64,000 nt of DNA. It comes from Marinihelvus sp942491555. Its GTDB lineage: Bacteria; Pseudomonadota; Gammaproteobacteria; Xanthomonadales; SZUA-36. Of the stretch, positions 55,200 through 63,747 are shown piece after piece. Made by a program: the position numbers and the translations under genes. The stretch covers positions 558,001 through 622,000 of the forward strand of contig CALOBN010000005.1 in the NCBI GenBank assembly GCA_942491555.1, given 5' to 3'. Under the pieces are notes generated by a model, which worked only from the letters and a program-made list of their open reading frames with translations, did not search any database and had not been told where the DNA came from. Each line of letters begins with the position of its first letter. Position 1 is the stretch's first letter.

Positions 55200-56417
55200 T
55201 CACAGCCGGCCACGCAGATCGCGTAAGGCGAATCCAAGCAGGGGCAGGTCAAGCCCGCGGGTCAGGCCCATGCACTGGAACTTCTCACCCATGGCACCCG
55301 GCAGGGTGAGCTCGCGCATTTCGTGGGCGAGTGCCTGACGCTGTACCGGGGGCAGATCAGGCAGGTTGCGGGCCAGGCTTTCCAGTCCGCAGCCAATCAA
55401 AAACAGACTCTGGGTGGTATAGCCGGATACCTCGAGGCCGCTAGCGTCTGCCGCCTCGGCCAGGGCAGTGAAATCTACAAACGCAGAAATATCCTGCAGA
55501 CCCGGATAGACCAGGGGGTCAAAATGTGCGCGATGGCGGTACTGACAGACCAGGGTTCCTGCGTCCCGTTCGGCGCGGTAGTACTCCCGGCGCGGGTAGC
55601 CATAGTCGATAAACAGGGCCAGACCCTGTTCCAATTGCCCGGAGATATCTTCAAGCCACGGCCGCAGGCTCATGCACAGTTCGGAGGTGTAGCCTTCGGG
55701 CAGGGGGCCGGGCAGGTCCTGCTGCAGCTTGTGCACGGCGGCCACCAGCGCTTCGGGTGCGGGGCGTTCGGTCCATTCAAGGCCACTGCCCGATATCTTT
55801 ACGCCGAGCTGCACGGGACCTTGCGCGGAAATCCGGAAACGCTCCACCGCGAGCGCGTCAATGACTTCATTTGCGATCAGCACACCCCGCCAGGGGTCTT
55901 CCGGCGGCCGCTCAATCCAACTGACCCGGTGTGCGTGGGCGGGCGCCTTTTGCCTGATGGTCCGGGCCTGAACCGCACGCAGATCGGCACTGCGCTCGAG
56001 AATCCGGTAGTGCCCGGGCAGGGTTCCCCCGCCGGTATCCAGGGCCAGCAGCAGATCGGCGGCCAGCTTGCCGGTTCCGGCGCCGACTTCCAGCAGGTCC
56101 CATGTGCCGCTAGCAGGCTGGGCGGCTTCTTCACCGAGCGCGTTACCGACCTGGGCAATCTGCCTGGCCAGGGCACCGGCGAACAGTGTGCCCAGCTCGG
56201 GCGCAGTGACAAAATCTCCGCTCTCGCCAAGCTTGTGCAGTCCGGCGCTGTAATAACCCAGGCCCGGCTCATACAGCACGGCCTCCATGTATTCAGCGAA
56301 CGACAGGCTGCCGGAATCGTCCGCCAGCTCATTGAGGCGTGCGACAAGTAAGGCACTGTGCTCCTTGAGCGCCGGGGGTGGATCGGGCAGGATGAGGCGC
56401 GAGTCGGCGGGGTACAT
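55200..56417 (-). CDS. MidA/NDUFAF7-like SAM-dependent methyltransferase
   Basis: A 405-aa protein of the DUF185/MidA family. The N-terminal region is LSFAEYMEAVLYEPGLGYYSAG, the SAM motif I is LLEVGAGTGKLAADLL, and FIDYGYPRREYYRAERD is the family signature. NDUFAF7 methylates a complex I arginine in mitochondria; the bacterial substrate is unknown. The neighbouring NDUFA9-like gene is suggestive only. ATG 56417 is chosen; ATG 56456 would share bases with the ATG of the divergent gene. Confidence 0.85.
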   Translation of the reverse strand: MYPADSRLILPDPPPALKEHSALLVARLNELADDSGSLSFAEYMEAVLYEPGLGYYSAGLHKLGESGDFVTAPELGTLFAGALARQIAQVGNALGEEAAQPASGTWDLLEVGAGTGKLAADLLLALDTGGGTLPGHYRILERSADLRAVQARTIRQKAPAHAHRVSWIERPPEDPWRGVLIANEVIDALAVERFRISAQGPVQLGVKISGSGLEWTERPAPEALVAAVHKLQQDLPGPLPEGYTSELCMSLRPWLEDISGQLEQGLALFIDYGYPRREYYRAERDAGTLVCQYRHRAHFDPLVYPGLQDISAFVDFTALAEAADASGLEVSGYTTQSLFLIGCGLESLARNLPDLPPVQRQALAHEMRELTLPGAMGEKFQCMGLTRGLDLPLLGFALRDLRGRL

Positions 56418-56454
56418 GGAGACAGTGTCATTGAGCAATGAATCAAAGTCCAGC

Positions 56455-57177
56455 ATGCACTGGGCCCTGGTCACGGGCGGCGCAAAGCGCGTCGGTGCCA
56501 CGATCGTTGAACACCTGCACGGGCGTGGACTGAACGTCATGATTCATTGCCTGGGCAGCCTGGAGCCGGCCGCGGCACTCGCGCAGCGGCTGGACAAGCG
56601 GCGCCCGGGCAGTGCCGTGGTTCTGCAGGCAGACCTGGGTGCGCCCGGTGGTTCAGAATCGCTGGCTGAGCAGGCGCGGACCATCAGCCCGTCCCTCGCC
56701 CTGCTGGTCAACAACGCCTCTCGCTTCTATCCCTCGCCCCTGGGCGAAGTGGATGGTGCGACCTGGAAGGACCTGATGGGGAGTAATGTGCGCGGGGCGT
56801 TTTTTCTTAGCCAGGCGCTGGCGCCGGCGCTGGCAGGTGGTGCGATCGTAAACATCGTGGACATTTATGCGCGACAGCCCCTGCCGGGTTTTCCGGTGTA
56901 CAGCATGGCCAAGGCCGCTCTGGAAATGATGACCCGCTCCCTGGCCGTGGAGATGGCGCCGGAGGTACGTGTCAATGGTGTCTCACCCGGCGCCATTTTG
57001 TGGCCGGAGGCCGGCGCCAGCGAGGCCGAGCAGGGCGACATCCTGTCCCGCGTGGCCCTCGGGCGGTGTGGTGAGGCACAGGACATCGCCTCCGCCGTCG
57101 CGTTCCTCGGGCTTGATGCGCCCTACGTAACGGGCCAGGTTCTGGCCGTGGATGGCGGGCGCAGCTTAAATATATGA
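56455..57177 (+). CDS. Pteridine reductase (FolM/PTR1-like SDR)
   Basis: A 240-aa short-chain dehydrogenase. The cofactor motif is TGGAKRVG (TGxxxRxG, NADPH type) and NNAS is present. The active site is NIVDIYARQPLPGFPVYSMAK, where Asp replaces the usual Ser before Y-x3-K, the arrangement of pteridine reductase PTR1. It probably reduces dihydrobiopterin, dihydromonapterin or dihydrofolate. Its location beside folK and folB supports a pterin role. ATG 56455 overlaps a possible ATG of the divergent methyltransferase. Confidence 0.88.
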   Translation: MHWALVTGGAKRVGATIVEHLHGRGLNVMIHCLGSLEPAAALAQRLDKRRPGSAVVLQADLGAPGGSESLAEQARTISPSLALLVNNASRFYPSPLGEVDGATWKDLMGSNVRGAFFLSQALAPALAGGAIVNIVDIYARQPLPGFPVYSMAKAALEMMTRSLAVEMAPEVRVNGVSPGAILWPEAGASEAEQGDILSRVALGRCGEAQDIASAVAFLGLDAPYVTGQVLAVDGGRSLNI

Positions 57178-57193
57178 GCCCTGCTGTCTGCGA

Positions 57194-57718
57194 TCAGCTT
57201 GTCCAGGGCTGGCCGGCGGGTATGGGAACGCAGTTCTGGTCCAGGGCAATCAGGCTGGATTCATCCAGCTGAGCCTGCTCGCGAATCTGGCGCAGGGTGC
57301 GCCCGTCGCCCGGACACACAAGTTCCGGTGCCAGCTCGGCCAGCGGGCGGAGTACATGGGCAAAGTGAAATAACTCGGGGCGGGGCAGTTCGAGCTTTTC
57401 TTCCTGGCTGACGTGGTCGCCGTACAGCAGGATATCGACATCCAGTACCCGGTCGGAGAATTTCGGCACGTCGCGTTCGCGGCCGTATTCGTCTTCAAGG
57501 GCGCGCAGCCAGTCGCGAAGCGCCAACGGGCTCAGGCCGGTTTCTACCCGCGCCACGAGATTGATAAAGTCGTTGCCATCGAAACCCACGGCCCGGCTCT
57601 GGTAAATGGGCGAGAATTCCGCATTGTCGAAGGCCTGCCGGATGCGCTCAATCGCAATGGCGACATGCCGTTGCGGCTGCACATTGCTGCCAATCCCCAG
57701 AAAAGCCGTTTCAGTCAT
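57194..57718 (-). CDS. folK: HPPK: hydroxymethyl-dihydropterin pyrophosphokinase
   Basis: A 174-aa folate-pathway enzyme that pyrophosphorylates 6-hydroxymethyl-7,8-dihydropterin. Motifs are AFLGIGSNVQPQRH, DFINLVARVET, RVLDVDILLYG and LPRPELFHFAHVLRPLAELAP. ATG 57718 (MTETAFLGIGSN) overlaps the end of folB by 8 bases; an ATG four codons upstream is possible. Confidence 0.94.
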   Translation of the reverse strand: MTETAFLGIGSNVQPQRHVAIAIERIRQAFDNAEFSPIYQSRAVGFDGNDFINLVARVETGLSPLALRDWLRALEDEYGRERDVPKFSDRVLDVDILLYGDHVSQEEKLELPRPELFHFAHVLRPLAELAPELVCPGDGRTLRQIREQAQLDESSLIALDQNCVPIPAGQPWTS

Positions 57719-58097
57719 CGGTCCGTGCATCTTGCTGGCGTTCGATAATCACACCGACCGCGCTGGAACCGCGCACTGCCCCGGGCTTGCTGAGTTTAAG
57801 ACGCAGCCATTGCACGGGAAACTCCTCCAGTACGATGCGCGCACAGTGCTCTGCCAGCGCTTCGACAAGCTGGAACTCGCTACCCTCGACAAAGCTGATC
57901 AGGCGTTTAGCCACCGACTTGTAGTCCAGCGTGTCATCGATGTGATCGGAATCCGCGGCAGGACGAATGTCAAAGCCCATCTCCAGGTCCAGGCTCACGG
58001 TCTGGGTAATTTCCCGTTCCCAGTCATACACACCGATAACCGTCTGGATGCGCAAATCTTCGATAAATACACAGTCTTTCATAAGGTTGGCTTTCAT
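57711..58097 (-). CDS. folB: Dihydroneopterin aldolase
   Basis: A 128-aa folate-pathway enzyme that converts dihydroneopterin to hydroxymethyl-dihydropterin. It contains FIEDLRIQTVIGVYDWERE, IDDTLDYKSVAKRL and a conserved late Lys/Pro region (LKLSKPGAVRGSSAVGV). ATG 58097 overlaps the tsaD stop (ATGA), and ATG 58082 is an alternative. Operon order tsaD-folB-folK. Confidence 0.94.
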   Translation of the reverse strand: MKANLMKDCVFIEDLRIQTVIGVYDWEREITQTVSLDLEMGFDIRPAADSDHIDDTLDYKSVAKRLISFVEGSEFQLVEALAEHCARIVLEEFPVQWLRLKLSKPGAVRGSSAVGVIIERQQDARTDD

Positions 58098-59125
58098 AAG
58101 GCTTGCTCCGTACCCGGATGGCTCAATTGATCCAGTGGCCAGCGCGCTCGCGCCCCGATCCCCAGGTTGGCAGCCTCACCCGCCATGAGACGCTGACAAC
58201 CGGCATAGGCGATCATGGCGCCGTTGTCCGTGCAGAACTCCGGGCGGGGATAGGCTACGGACCAGCCGTGCTGTTCGCCATCCTCACGCAGTTTCCCGCG
58301 CAGGGCCAGGTTTGCGCCTACCCCGCCGGCCACGACCAGGCAGGATGCCCGGGTTTGTTGCATTGCCCGGCGGCATTTAATTGCCAGTGTGTCGACCACT
58401 GCCAATTGAAAGCCTGCAGCGATATCTGCGATGAGATCCGCGTCGTTCTCGTTTGATTCAAACAGATTGCGGGTATGCGTTTTCAATCCGCTGAAACTGA
58501 AATCAAGGCCCGGCCTGTCGGTCATGGGTCGCGGAAAACGAAACCGGTCAGCGTTACCATGCTGCGCGCATTGTGCCAGCGCCGGACCGCCGGGATAGCC
58601 CAGGCCGAGTAGTTTTGCGGTTTTGTCGAAGGCTTCACCGGCGGCATCGTCGAGGGTTTCGCCCAGAACGTGATAGTCACCGATGGCGCGAACTTCGACC
58701 AGCATGGTGTGCCCGCCGGATACCAGCAGGGCAACAAAAGGAAATTCCGGTGGGTCGTTCTCCAGCATCGGGGCCAGCAGATGGCCTTCCATATGGTGCA
58801 CCCCAAGTGCCGGGACACCCAGTGACATGGCGAGGCTTCTGCCGGTGGCGGCGCCAACCAGCAGGGCGCCGATCAGGCCGGGCCCTTTGGTGAAGGCGAT
58901 GCCGTCCAGCTGGCTTTTTTCCAGCCCTGCCTCATTCAGGCAGCTTGCTATCAGTGGCAATAACTTGCGCACATGATCGCGGGAGGCAATCTCGGGCACG
59001 ACTCCGCCATACTCTGCGTGTATCTCCACCTGGCTATACAAGGTATGCGCCAGCAGGCCGGCTTCGCTGTCATAGACGGCGATTCCGGTCTCATCGCAGG
59101 AGGTTTCAATACCCAATACGCGCAT
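58094..59125 (-). CDS. tsaD: tRNA threonylcarbamoyladenosine biosynthesis protein TsaD
   Basis: A 343-aa ASKHA-fold protein that transfers threonylcarbamoyl to A37 of ANN-decoding tRNAs with TsaB/TsaE. MRVLGIETSCDETGIAVYD is the family start. Metal-binding HHMEGH, LLVSGGHTMLV and VAGGVGANLALRGKL are present. ATG 59125 gives normal length; a longer frame upstream is not family-like. It overlaps folB by ATGA. Confidence 0.97.
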   Translation of the reverse strand: MRVLGIETSCDETGIAVYDSEAGLLAHTLYSQVEIHAEYGGVVPEIASRDHVRKLLPLIASCLNEAGLEKSQLDGIAFTKGPGLIGALLVGAATGRSLAMSLGVPALGVHHMEGHLLAPMLENDPPEFPFVALLVSGGHTMLVEVRAIGDYHVLGETLDDAAGEAFDKTAKLLGLGYPGGPALAQCAQHGNADRFRFPRPMTDRPGLDFSFSGLKTHTRNLFESNENDADLIADIAAGFQLAVVDTLAIKCRRAMQQTRASCLVVAGGVGANLALRGKLREDGEQHGWSVAYPRPEFCTDNGAMIAYAGCQRLMAGEAANLGIGARARWPLDQLSHPGTEQAL

Positions 59126-59250
59126 TCGTCTGCCCAAGGTTTCATCAGGAAACTCAATCAGAGCGGAATTGTACCCTGCTGTGTCACCCGGCAGGCGGAT
59201 TGGGCAGTGCCTTGCGGTACACTGGCGCCCTTTTTTCAGGGTCTCAGACA

Positions 59251-60816
59251 ATGGCAGTAACAGCGGGCATGGTGGCAGCAGGCCACCCCGAAACAGCGGC
59301 GGCAGCTCAAGCCGTGCTGGAGGCAGGGGGTAACGCTTTTGACGCCGCCCTGGGCGCGCTTTGCGCTGCGACCATCTGCGAGCCTTTGTTAACCAGCCTG
59401 GCCGGTGGCGGGTTTCTGTTGGCCAGGCCGGCGGGACGGGAGCCGGAGGTTTTCGACTTCTTTGTCCAGACACCGCAACACAAGCTACCCGCAAAAGACC
59501 TGGATTTCGTCCCCGTACTGGTGGATTTTGGACCCGCGCAGCAGGAGTTTCATGTCGGGCTGGGCGCCGCAGCGGTGCCTGGTATGGCCGCCGGTATCTT
59601 CGCCGTGCATGAGGCGCTGGGCGTACTGCCGCTGCCGGAGATTATGGCGCCGGCGATTGATCTGGCCCGGCGCGGCGTCATACAGAGCCCGTATCAGGCG
59701 CATCTCAGTGAAATTCTGCAACCGATTCTTGAGCGTTCGCCCGGGGCGCTGGCGCTGGTTTCCCCGCCGGATACCCCGCATACACCGGCGCAGGCAGGAC
59801 AGCGCGTGGTGCATGCGGACCTGGCAGACTTGCTGACTTCTCTGGCACACGAGGGTGCCGCGGGCTTTTACCGGGGCGAGCCCGGCCAGAGGCTCGTGCG
59901 CGATTGCCGTGCGCAGGGTGGGCTGCTGACGCGCGCTGATCTGGAGGCCTATCAGGTTATCCGTCGCCGTCCCGTTCATACCGTCAGTCATGGTGCGGAG
60001 TTCTGGTTTAATGCACCGCCCTCGCCCGGGGGCAGCCTGGTGGCTTTTGCGCTGGCCATGCTGGACCCGGTCTTCTTCAGCGCCAGCGACCGCGGCGATA
60101 AGCGCAGCACACTGGCATTGCTTGGCGCCATGGATGCGGCCAACCGTCTGCGCGCAGAAACGCTCAAAGAGAACCTTGATGAGGCCCTGGCGGCACACAT
60201 GCTGAGCGATACGCACTTGGAGGAGTGGCGGGCGCAGGCGCTACCGGCCGACCTGTTCCGCCGCGGCACGACGCATATCAGCGTGGTCGATGAACACGGC
60301 AACTGTGCAAGTCTGACCAGCTCTAATGGCGAGGGCTGCGGGTACGTTATCCCGGGCACCGGCGTCATGGTCAACAATATGCTTGGTGAGGAAGACCTCA
60401 ACCCTGCGGGTTTCCATCGCTGGCAGGCCAACACGCGATTGGCATCAATGATGTGTCCCACCCTGGCGCGTCTCGCAGACGGCAGCGAGGTGGCCCTGGG
60501 TACCGGCGGTTCCAACCGGATCCGCAGTGCGGTGCTGCAGGTATTGGTCAATCTTTGCTGGCACAACATGGACCTGGAGCATGCCGTCGCCGCGCCGCGC
60601 TTGCATCTTGAGGGCGACTCGCTGGAATTTGAGGCCGGCCTGGATGATGCCGTGGTCGCTGCTTTGCAAAACCGCTGGCCGGGTGCAAAGGCCTGGCCTG
60701 CAACCAGCTTTTTCTTTGGCGGTGTGCATGCGGTGCAGCGCTTTCCTGATGGGCATTTTTGCGGTGTGGGCGATTCACGACGCAGCGGTGCGGTTTTGCG
60801 GGCAGGGGCTGAATAA
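59251..60816 (+). CDS. Gamma-glutamyltransferase-like Ntn hydrolase
   Basis: A 521-aa gamma-glutamyltransferase homologue that would cleave or transfer the gamma-glutamyl group of glutathione-like substrates after self-processing. The autoprocessing site is RRGTTHISVVDEHGN, with the first Thr of TTH as the nucleophile, and the GTGGSNRIRSAVLQV substrate loop follows. No signal peptide is visible from ATG 59251, unlike the periplasmic E. coli enzyme. It lies alone between tsaD and rpsU, which are usually adjacent and divergent. Confidence 0.88.
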   Translation: MAVTAGMVAAGHPETAAAAQAVLEAGGNAFDAALGALCAATICEPLLTSLAGGGFLLARPAGREPEVFDFFVQTPQHKLPAKDLDFVPVLVDFGPAQQEFHVGLGAAAVPGMAAGIFAVHEALGVLPLPEIMAPAIDLARRGVIQSPYQAHLSEILQPILERSPGALALVSPPDTPHTPAQAGQRVVHADLADLLTSLAHEGAAGFYRGEPGQRLVRDCRAQGGLLTRADLEAYQVIRRRPVHTVSHGAEFWFNAPPSPGGSLVAFALAMLDPVFFSASDRGDKRSTLALLGAMDAANRLRAETLKENLDEALAAHMLSDTHLEEWRAQALPADLFRRGTTHISVVDEHGNCASLTSSNGEGCGYVIPGTGVMVNNMLGEEDLNPAGFHRWQANTRLASMMCPTLARLADGSEVALGTGGSNRIRSAVLQVLVNLCWHNMDLEHAVAAPRLHLEGDSLEFEAGLDDAVVAALQNRWPGAKAWPATSFFFGGVHAVQRFPDGHFCGVGDSRRSGAVLRAGAE

Positions 60817-60834
60817 AGGTTGTGGCTTTAGGCT

Positions 60835-60864
60835 TTGCATCTGCGGTCAATATCGCGGTATCAT
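60835..60864 (+). promoter_or_regulatory. Candidate sigma-70 promoter for rpsU
   Basis: TTGCAT (60835-60840) and TATCAT (60859-60864) are separated by 18 bases. The -10 box matches TATAAT at five of six positions. Predicted start near 60871, about 48 bases before the rpsU ATG. Confidence 0.5.
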
Positions 60865-60918
60865 AGGCGGCTACGCCCGTTATGGGTCGACTTAATCATA
60901 GATTGGATTGGAGTAGAA

Positions 60919-61134
60919 ATGCCCAGCGTAAAAGTTCGCGAAAACGAGCCTTTCGAGTATGCCCTTCGACGTTTCAAGCGCTCTTGCGAGAAAGCTGGCG
61001 TTCTGGCGGAAACCCGCCGTCGGGAGTTTTACGAAAAGCCCACGCAGGAACGCAAGCGGAAAGCCGCCGCTGCAGTGAAGCGCAACCTGCGACGCCTGGC
61101 GCGAGAAGCCACGCGTCGTCAGCGTCTTTACTAA
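60919..61134 (+). CDS. rpsU: 30S ribosomal protein S21
   Basis: A 71-aa basic protein of the small subunit, needed for efficient initiation. MPSVKVRENEPFEYALRRFKR is typical and the C-terminus is Arg/Lys-rich (REATRRQRLY). GGAG lies 5-6 bases upstream of the ATG. First gene of the macromolecular synthesis cluster rpsU-yqeY-dnaG-rpoD. Confidence 0.98.
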   Translation: MPSVKVRENEPFEYALRRFKRSCEKAGVLAETRRREFYEKPTQERKRKAAAAVKRNLRRLAREATRRQRLY

Positions 61135-61457
61135 GTCGGAACGGTCTGTAGCGACCTTGGCCCAGGCGCCTGGTCGTGACCACGTAAGTCCGACAAGGAG
61201 AGGTCCGGGTACACGGCGTCACCATTGCACTTTTCATGGTGTTTTGAGACCCGCGGAAACAAACCATACGTTTGCACCCTTACCGGCAGCTTTCCAGGCA
61301 AATTCCAAAGTACATTGATATACCGCGCCTGGCGCGGTGTTTTGCCATGGGGCGGGAAAAACCCGCTAAGGTTGACAGTAGTTCCGGCACTTTCGTGACT
61401 ACCTGACCCGAAAGCCGCCATGCAATGAACCGAATAAAATTGATTCAGAGAACGCCC
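61135..61457 (+). other. 323-base intergenic region between rpsU and yqeY with RNA hairpins
   Basis: No gene is visible. GTCGGA (61135-61140) pairs with TCCGAC (61189-61194) and closes a region containing the palindrome CCAGGCGCCTGG. Further on, ACCGCG / CGCGGT (61322-61338) with a 5-base loop is followed by GTTTTG and could be a weak intrinsic terminator separating rpsU from yqeY. TTGACA near 61370 could be a -35 box, but I found no matching -10. Confidence 0.4.
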
Positions 61458-61904
61458 ATGTCCCTCAAAGAAAAGATCCAGGAAGACGTTAAAAACGCCA
61501 TGCGCGCCCGTGACAAGGCCCGTATCGGCACGCTGCGGATGGTCACTGCTGCCATCAAACAGGTTGAGGTAGATACCCGCACCGAGATGAACGATGAGGC
61601 CGTGTTGCTGGTGCTCGACAAGATGGCCAAGCAACGCCGCGAATCCCTGGAGCAATATGAGGCACACGGCAGAGATGATCTGGCAGAGCAGGAGCGTTAT
61701 GAGCTGAGTGTGCTGGCAGACTTTCTGCCCGAGCCGCTGGGCGAGGCTGAGCTGGCAAGCCTTATCGATGAGGCAATCAGCAGCACGGGTGCGGCCGGCA
61801 TGCAGGATATGGGCAAGGTGATGGGCGTGCTCAAGCCGCAGGTGCAGGGCCGGGCGGACATGAAAGCGCTGTCCGGCGTCATTCGGGCCCGACTGAACGC
61901 CTGA
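61458..61904 (+). CDS. GatB/YqeY domain protein
   Basis: A 148-aa cytosolic helical protein homologous to the C-terminal domain of GatB (SLKEKIQEDVKNAMRARDKAR, GTLRMVTAAIKQVEV, MGKVMGVLKPQVQGRADMKAL). Usual length. It commonly lies between rpsU and dnaG; tRNA binding is suggested by the family but its role is not established. ATG 61458 begins the family motif. Confidence 0.92.
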   Translation: MSLKEKIQEDVKNAMRARDKARIGTLRMVTAAIKQVEVDTRTEMNDEAVLLVLDKMAKQRRESLEQYEAHGRDDLAEQERYELSVLADFLPEPLGEAELASLIDEAISSTGAAGMQDMGKVMGVLKPQVQGRADMKALSGVIRARLNA

Positions 61905-61932
61905 TGGCACCCCTTTGAGATGATGGCCTGAC

Positions 61933-63669
61933 GTGGCAGGGCGAATTCCGGAATCCTTTATCGAGGACCTGCTCGCGCGTACCGACATTGTCGAAGTGAT
62001 TGAACGGCGCCTGCCCCTGAAGCGGGCGGGCAACGAGTTCCACGCACTGTGTCCCTTTCATAACGAGAAGTCACCCTCGTTCACGGTGAGCCCTGGTAAG
62101 CAGTTCTATCACTGCTTTGGTTGTGGGGCACACGGCTCCGCGATCGGCTTTCTGATGCAGTATGAAGGGCTGGAATTTCGTGACTCGGTGGAAGACCTGG
62201 CACGTATGGCTGGAATTGATGTTCCTGTCGAGTCGGGAGCAGCTGCCACACCGCGCCCCCGCCAGGGACTGCTGGAGGTGATGGAAAAAGCCGCCGCATT
62301 CTTTCAGCAAGCACTCAAAGAGCACGAGCCGGCCATTGAGTACCTCAAGCAACGTGGGCTTTCCGGTGAGATTTGCGCCGAATTTGGTATCGGCTATGCG
62401 CCGGCGAGTTGGGATGCCATGCAAAACGCGCTGGGCGGCGATAAGGACACCATGGACCTTATGAAGCGTGGCGGACTGCTCAGCCAGGGTGATCGCTCCG
62501 CGTACGATAAATTTCGTGACCGCATCATGTTCCCGATTCATGATCGTCGGGGCCGGGTGATTGCTTTCGGTGGCCGGGCTATTGCCGATGACGGGCCCAA
62601 GTATCTGAACTCTCCGGAAACGGAGCTGTTCCACAAGGGGCGCGAACTGTATGGCCTCTCCCTGGCGCGCCGGCGCAGTGGCAAGCTGGATTCGATCGTG
62701 GTGGTCGAGGGTTATATGGATGTCGTCGCCCTCGCCCAGTTCGGTATCACGCATGCGGTTGCGACATTGGGCACAGCCACCACACCGGATCAGGCAAGTT
62801 TGTTGCTGCGCGCCACTGACACGGTAATTTATTGTTTTGACGGCGACCCTGCCGGCCGGGAAGCCGCCTGGAAAGCACTGAAAAATACCCTGCCCAAATT
62901 GGGCGGCAGCAAGCAGGCGCGGTTTTTGTTCCTGCCGGATGGAGAAGACCCCGACAGCCTGGTGCGCCAGCTGGGCGAGGAAAAATTCCGCCAGCTGCTG
63001 GACAACGCGCAGTCCCTGGGTGATTTCTTTTTTGACCGCTTGACGTCTGAAGTAGACATGGACAGCATTGACGGTCGCGCCAAGCTGGTCCAGGCGGCGC
63101 GGCCTTTGTTAGAAACATTACCCGGGGGCGTATTCCAGGACATGATGCTGGAACGGCTCGAGGTACTGGCGCGGCACCGTTTACATGGTAAGTCAACGGC
63201 CGCACCACCCGCACGCCCGCCTGGTGGTCCAGGTGCTGCGCAACAGCGCACACCGATGCGCGTGGTGATGGCGTTGCTGTTACAGAATCCGACACTGGGC
63301 GAGTTGGCACAGGAATTTGCGGAAAAGTCCGGTAATGAGATTCCCGGCATGGCGTTACTGCGTGAACTGGTTGACATTTGTTGCCGGCGACCCAATCTTA
63401 CGACAGCTCAGCTATTGGAAAGATTGCGGGAACACGAAGCACACGCTCACCTCGTCACATTGGCGCTGTGGGAGCTTCCGGGAGAGACGGAAAAAGTCAC
63501 CCAGGAGTTCCTCGACGCACTGGCCGGATTAAGGCTCAAAGAGGTGGAAGCGGAGATGGGGCATTTGCCGAATCCCGTGGATCAGACCGACGAGCAGAAA
63601 GCGCAGTTCAGAGCATTGCAAGCCGAACGGAACGGGCTCAAAGACAGCCTCCGGCGGCGGAAAAACTGA
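61933..63669 (+). CDS. dnaG: DNA primase
   Basis: A 578-aa enzyme that makes RNA primers at the replication fork. The CHC2 zinc finger is CPFHNEKSPSFTVSPGKQFYHC followed by FGCG at about residues 38-62. The catalytic Toprim domain has VVVEGYMDVVALAQFG and YCFDGDPAGREAA. A C-terminal DnaB-binding helical domain ends the protein. GTG 61933 (MAGRIPESFIEDLLARTDIV) is the family start. Confidence 0.97.
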   Translation: MAGRIPESFIEDLLARTDIVEVIERRLPLKRAGNEFHALCPFHNEKSPSFTVSPGKQFYHCFGCGAHGSAIGFLMQYEGLEFRDSVEDLARMAGIDVPVESGAAATPRPRQGLLEVMEKAAAFFQQALKEHEPAIEYLKQRGLSGEICAEFGIGYAPASWDAMQNALGGDKDTMDLMKRGGLLSQGDRSAYDKFRDRIMFPIHDRRGRVIAFGGRAIADDGPKYLNSPETELFHKGRELYGLSLARRRSGKLDSIVVVEGYMDVVALAQFGITHAVATLGTATTPDQASLLLRATDTVIYCFDGDPAGREAAWKALKNTLPKLGGSKQARFLFLPDGEDPDSLVRQLGEEKFRQLLDNAQSLGDFFFDRLTSEVDMDSIDGRAKLVQAARPLLETLPGGVFQDMMLERLEVLARHRLHGKSTAAPPARPPGGPGAAQQRTPMRVVMALLLQNPTLGELAQEFAEKSGNEIPGMALLRELVDICCRRPNLTTAQLLERLREHEAHAHLVTLALWELPGETEKVTQEFLDALAGLRLKEVEAEMGHLPNPVDQTDEQKAQFRALQAERNGLKDSLRRRKN

Positions 63670-63747
63670 AGCAGGGGTCCTGCCCGATCCGGCCGTCGCC
63701 GGTGGGCTGACCTTCGTCTATATTTAGGCATCAATGGCCCAATACTT

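Noticed and set aside
58945..59250. 102-residue N-terminal extension of the gamma-glutamyltransferase
   Set aside because: It is antisense to the start of tsaD, and the family domain begins at ATG 59251.
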